64,000 nt of DNA. Source: Paenisporosarcina antarctica (GTDB taxonomy: Bacteria > Bacillota > Bacilli > Bacillales_A > Planococcaceae). Position numbers and translations under genes: made by a program. The DNA lies in the NCBI RefSeq assembly GCF_004367585.1, contig NZ_CP038015.1, positions 3,354,001 to 3,418,000 on the forward strand, in the 5' to 3' direction. Under the pieces are notes generated by a model, which made no database searches, was not told where the DNA came from, and saw only the letters and a list, made by a program, of their open reading frames with translations. Of this stretch, positions 62,572 through 64,000 are shown piece after piece (the first letter of the stretch is position 1; the number at the start of each line of letters is the position of its first letter).

Positions 62572-63033
62572 TTACTTCACCACAATTGTCGTGTACATCG
62601 ACTGGTGACCAACACCACAATATTCATTACATAAAAATAAATATTCACCCGGTTCCGTAAACGTATGTGATATTTGCTGAATATGTCCTGGTGTAACCAT
62701 GGCATTTATATTCGTGCCTGGAACCTGAACTCCATGAGTTACATCCTTTGATGTCATTTTGAAATGTACTTCTGATCCTACCGGAATTTCTATATTACTT
62801 GGATTAAACGCAAATACCTCTAATGTCATGATTACTTCATACTCGTTCTCACCAATTTCATAAATACCAGGTTTATCAAATGGAGCTGTTTGATCTACTT
62901 TCTGTGGATCAATCGTCTCCATACCACTCGGCGGTCCCATACTCAATGCAAATGTTTGATAACCCAGGATCACCATGAAAAGTATTAACACGCCTACAAT
63001 TATCGAAATCCAAATTTCTTCTGCTCTATGCAT
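62572..63033 (-). CDS. Heme-copper reductase subunit II with CuA centre
   Basis: A 153-residue subunit with one N-terminal membrane helix (about 8-30) and a cupredoxin domain outside the membrane. The CuA ligands are complete: His in DVTHGVQVPG, and Cys-x3-Cys-x3-His-x2-Met in LFLCNEYCGVGHQSM. It should accept electrons from cytochrome c and pass them to the heme of subunit I. Length and single helix match ba3-type subunit II. AGGAGG precedes the ATG. The 50-residue subunit 2A gene lies 12 nt upstream. Confidence 0.94.
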   Translation of the reverse strand: MHRAEEIWISIIVGVLILFMVILGYQTFALSMGPPSGMETIDPQKVDQTAPFDKPGIYEIGENEYEVIMTLEVFAFNPSNIEIPVGSEVHFKMTSKDVTHGVQVPGTNINAMVTPGHIQQISHTFTEPGEYLFLCNEYCGVGHQSMYTTIVVK

Positions 63034-63045
63034 CTCATTGACCTC

Positions 63046-63198
63046 CTATACTCTTGACATAAATAACCAGAACACACCAATCCACATCACGATAATAACA
63101 GTACTAACAAATCCTACTGATACCAGCGTACCCCACAAGGAATTTTCCTCTTCCGACTTACTCTTTTTTTCTTTAGAAAACTGACCAACAGTCATCAT
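63046..63198 (-). CDS. Heme-copper reductase small subunit 2A
   Basis: A 50-residue protein: an acidic/basic cytoplasmic start (MMTVGQFSKEKKSKSEEENS) and one membrane helix (GTLVSVGFVSTVIIVMWIGVF, about 23-43) ending FWLFMSRV. The layout matches the COX2A family that replaces the first helix of subunit II in ba3-type enzymes. GGGAG is 5 nt before the ATG. It is the first gene of the operon and is easily missed because of its size. Confidence 0.85.
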   Translation of the reverse strand: MMTVGQFSKEKKSKSEEENSLWGTLVSVGFVSTVIIVMWIGVFWLFMSRV

Positions 63199-63270
63199 AA
63201 TCACTCCCTTCATCTTGAACTTATCTATTTAGCGTAGATGGTGGAAAACCATTATTAATGTAAAGATGAA

Positions 63271-63492
63271 TTAATAACCGCAGCTATTATTTGGCAACGC
63301 TATGTCGCTAGCACTGTACTGTACCCACACTTCATGACCAAAACAGCCACTGACGAATTTTATCCTAAGTCCACAAGATGATTTACTGTTTTGAATTACT
63401 CCATAGAAAGCAATTTCAACTGATAAATTCTCGCAAAATGGTAACAGTCTACTCCTCTTCAGATATCGTTTTTTCAGTATTACTGGTATCAT
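63271..63492 (-). CDS. Doubtful 73-residue frame
   Basis: A possible cysteine-containing product (MIPVILKKRYLKRSRLLPFC ... GCFGHEVWVQYS). The ATG overlaps the stop of the YwiC-like gene (ATGA), which would allow coupling, but no ribosome site, family or codon pattern supports it. It may simply be the leader of the reductase operon. Confidence 0.25.
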   Translation of the reverse strand: MIPVILKKRYLKRSRLLPFCENLSVEIAFYGVIQNSKSSCGLRIKFVSGCFGHEVWVQYSASDIALPNNSCGY

Positions 63493-64000
63493 GAATAAAA
63501 GTGTATACTCATGACGATAAAGAAGATTAACGCATTAACTATTTCCAAAATCCCCATTTTCATAGGGCGCATTGGTATTCTTGGACCCCCAATAGCTCGG
63601 ATTAAACTGGGCAAAAATGCAAGAGCAATCAACCATTTTCCAATAACCAGAAAAGCTAAAGGGACTAAGCTATGATAGATCCACGATAACCAGCGAAACT
63701 TTTGATTCTTTTTTTCTCGTAACACTGTTTTCACGAAAAATGTACTACCAACGAAGAATAATACAGATACACCTACTATCAGCCAGGCTAGTGTGTTAAT
63801 TTGGTTGGCTCCAAGCATATAAGTAGCAATCGAGCTTAGGGAAAAAGCAATAATTGCACTAATATCATTCCAGAAATATCTGTCTTTATTTCGAATTCCG
63901 AAATAGATGTTTAATAAAAAGAAAGGTATCATTAACAACCCAACGAATCCAATGGAAGGTCTCATCACGACCACTGGAATTATAAATACAATTGCAGTAA
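63489..64000 (-). CDS. YwiC-like membrane protein (5' end beyond the window)
   Basis: The frame stays open to the window edge, so the first part is missing. The visible 170 residues have five membrane segments and end GILEIVNALIFFIVMSIHFYS. Segments such as RNKDRYFWNDISAIIAFSL, VKTVLREKKNQKFRWLSWIYHSL and LAFLPSLIRAIGG match the YwiC family (PF14256). In Bacillus subtilis ywiC lies, as I recall, within the nitrate-respiration region (narK-fnr to narGHJI). That context would agree with a nitrogen-oxide role for the reductase operon that follows. Confidence 0.8.
   Translation of the reverse strand, partial: TAIVFIIPVVVMRPSIGFVGLLMIPFFLLNIYFGIRNKDRYFWNDISAIIAFSLSSIATYMLGANQINTLAWLIVGVSVLFFVGSTFFVKTVLREKKNQKFRWLSWIYHSLVPLAFLVIGKWLIALAFLPSLIRAIGGPRIPMRPMKMGILEIVNALIFFIVMSIHFYS

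Noticed and set aside
63271-63492. 73-codon frame as a real subunit of the reductase operon
   Set aside because: ATGA overlap is suggestive, but no ribosome site, membrane helix or family is visible; kept only as a doubtful feature.

Overview
Low-GC Gram-positive chromosome, most likely an aerobic, spore-forming-lineage Bacillales (Bacillaceae or Planococcaceae). The evidence is strong AGGAGG ribosome sites, many TTG/GTG starts, a Bce-type antibiotic-sensing module, Cse60- and YheC/YheD-like sporulation genes, and typical Firmicute intrinsic terminators. No rRNA, tRNA, CRISPR array or intact insertion sequence was seen. Several loci are decaying: two YheC/D-type genes, a giant MHYT/GGDEF/EAL/kinase gene, a GIY-YIG-like gene, an NTF2-like gene and a zinc-ribbon gene.

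Layout. 1-6.3 kb: ethanolamine utilisation. eutV-eutW (ANTAR regulator and sensor kinase) run leftwards and eutA-eutB-eutC run rightwards. The leaders on both sides carry the same ANTAR-type hairpin overlapping an intrinsic terminator, so EutV probably antiterminates both arms. 6.4-8.6 kb: a lipoprotein and a secreted alkaline phosphatase. 9-12 kb: a Met/His-rich membrane/secreted module behind a two-component system. 12.6-20.2 kb: a UPF0316 protein, then a Fur-boxed four-gene NIS siderophore operon resembling staphyloferrin A synthesis and export. 20.7-22.6 kb: two tandem YheC/D pseudogenes. 23.3-25.7 kb: a flavin reductase and luciferase-like monooxygenase with a divergent HxlR regulator. 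26.1-34.1 kb: a frameshifted zinc ribbon, a large UvrA-like ATPase with an unusual C-terminal extension, small sporulation-type and broken genes, and a subtilase with CWB2 cell-wall repeats. 34.6-40.6 kb: a conserved hypothetical, a probably leaderless ArsR gene with a two-gene YdcZ-type transporter, a cupin, a GIY-YIG pseudogene, an AlkD-like protein and a DJ-1/PfpI protein.

41-48 kb: asparagine synthetase, then the Bce module (ABC transporter plus kinase/regulator), visibly richer in G+C than its surroundings. 48-56.5 kb: a cyclic-di-GMP block of a GGDEF/HD-GYP protein with about sixteen 21-residue coiled-coil repeats, a PAS/GGDEF protein and the broken MHYT protein. 56.6-59 kb: an XRE regulator, IS110-like remnants and surE between duplicated 3' regions.

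59.5-64 kb: a heme-copper reductase operon (subunits 2A, II, I, SCO, membrane protein) beside a YwiC-like gene. Subunit I keeps all metal-ligand histidines of ba3-type oxidases but has Asn where the essential cross-linked Tyr should be (HTLVN instead of HPxVY). This points to a nitric oxide reductase-like (sNOR-like) enzyme rather than an oxygen reductase, and is the most interesting observation in the window.
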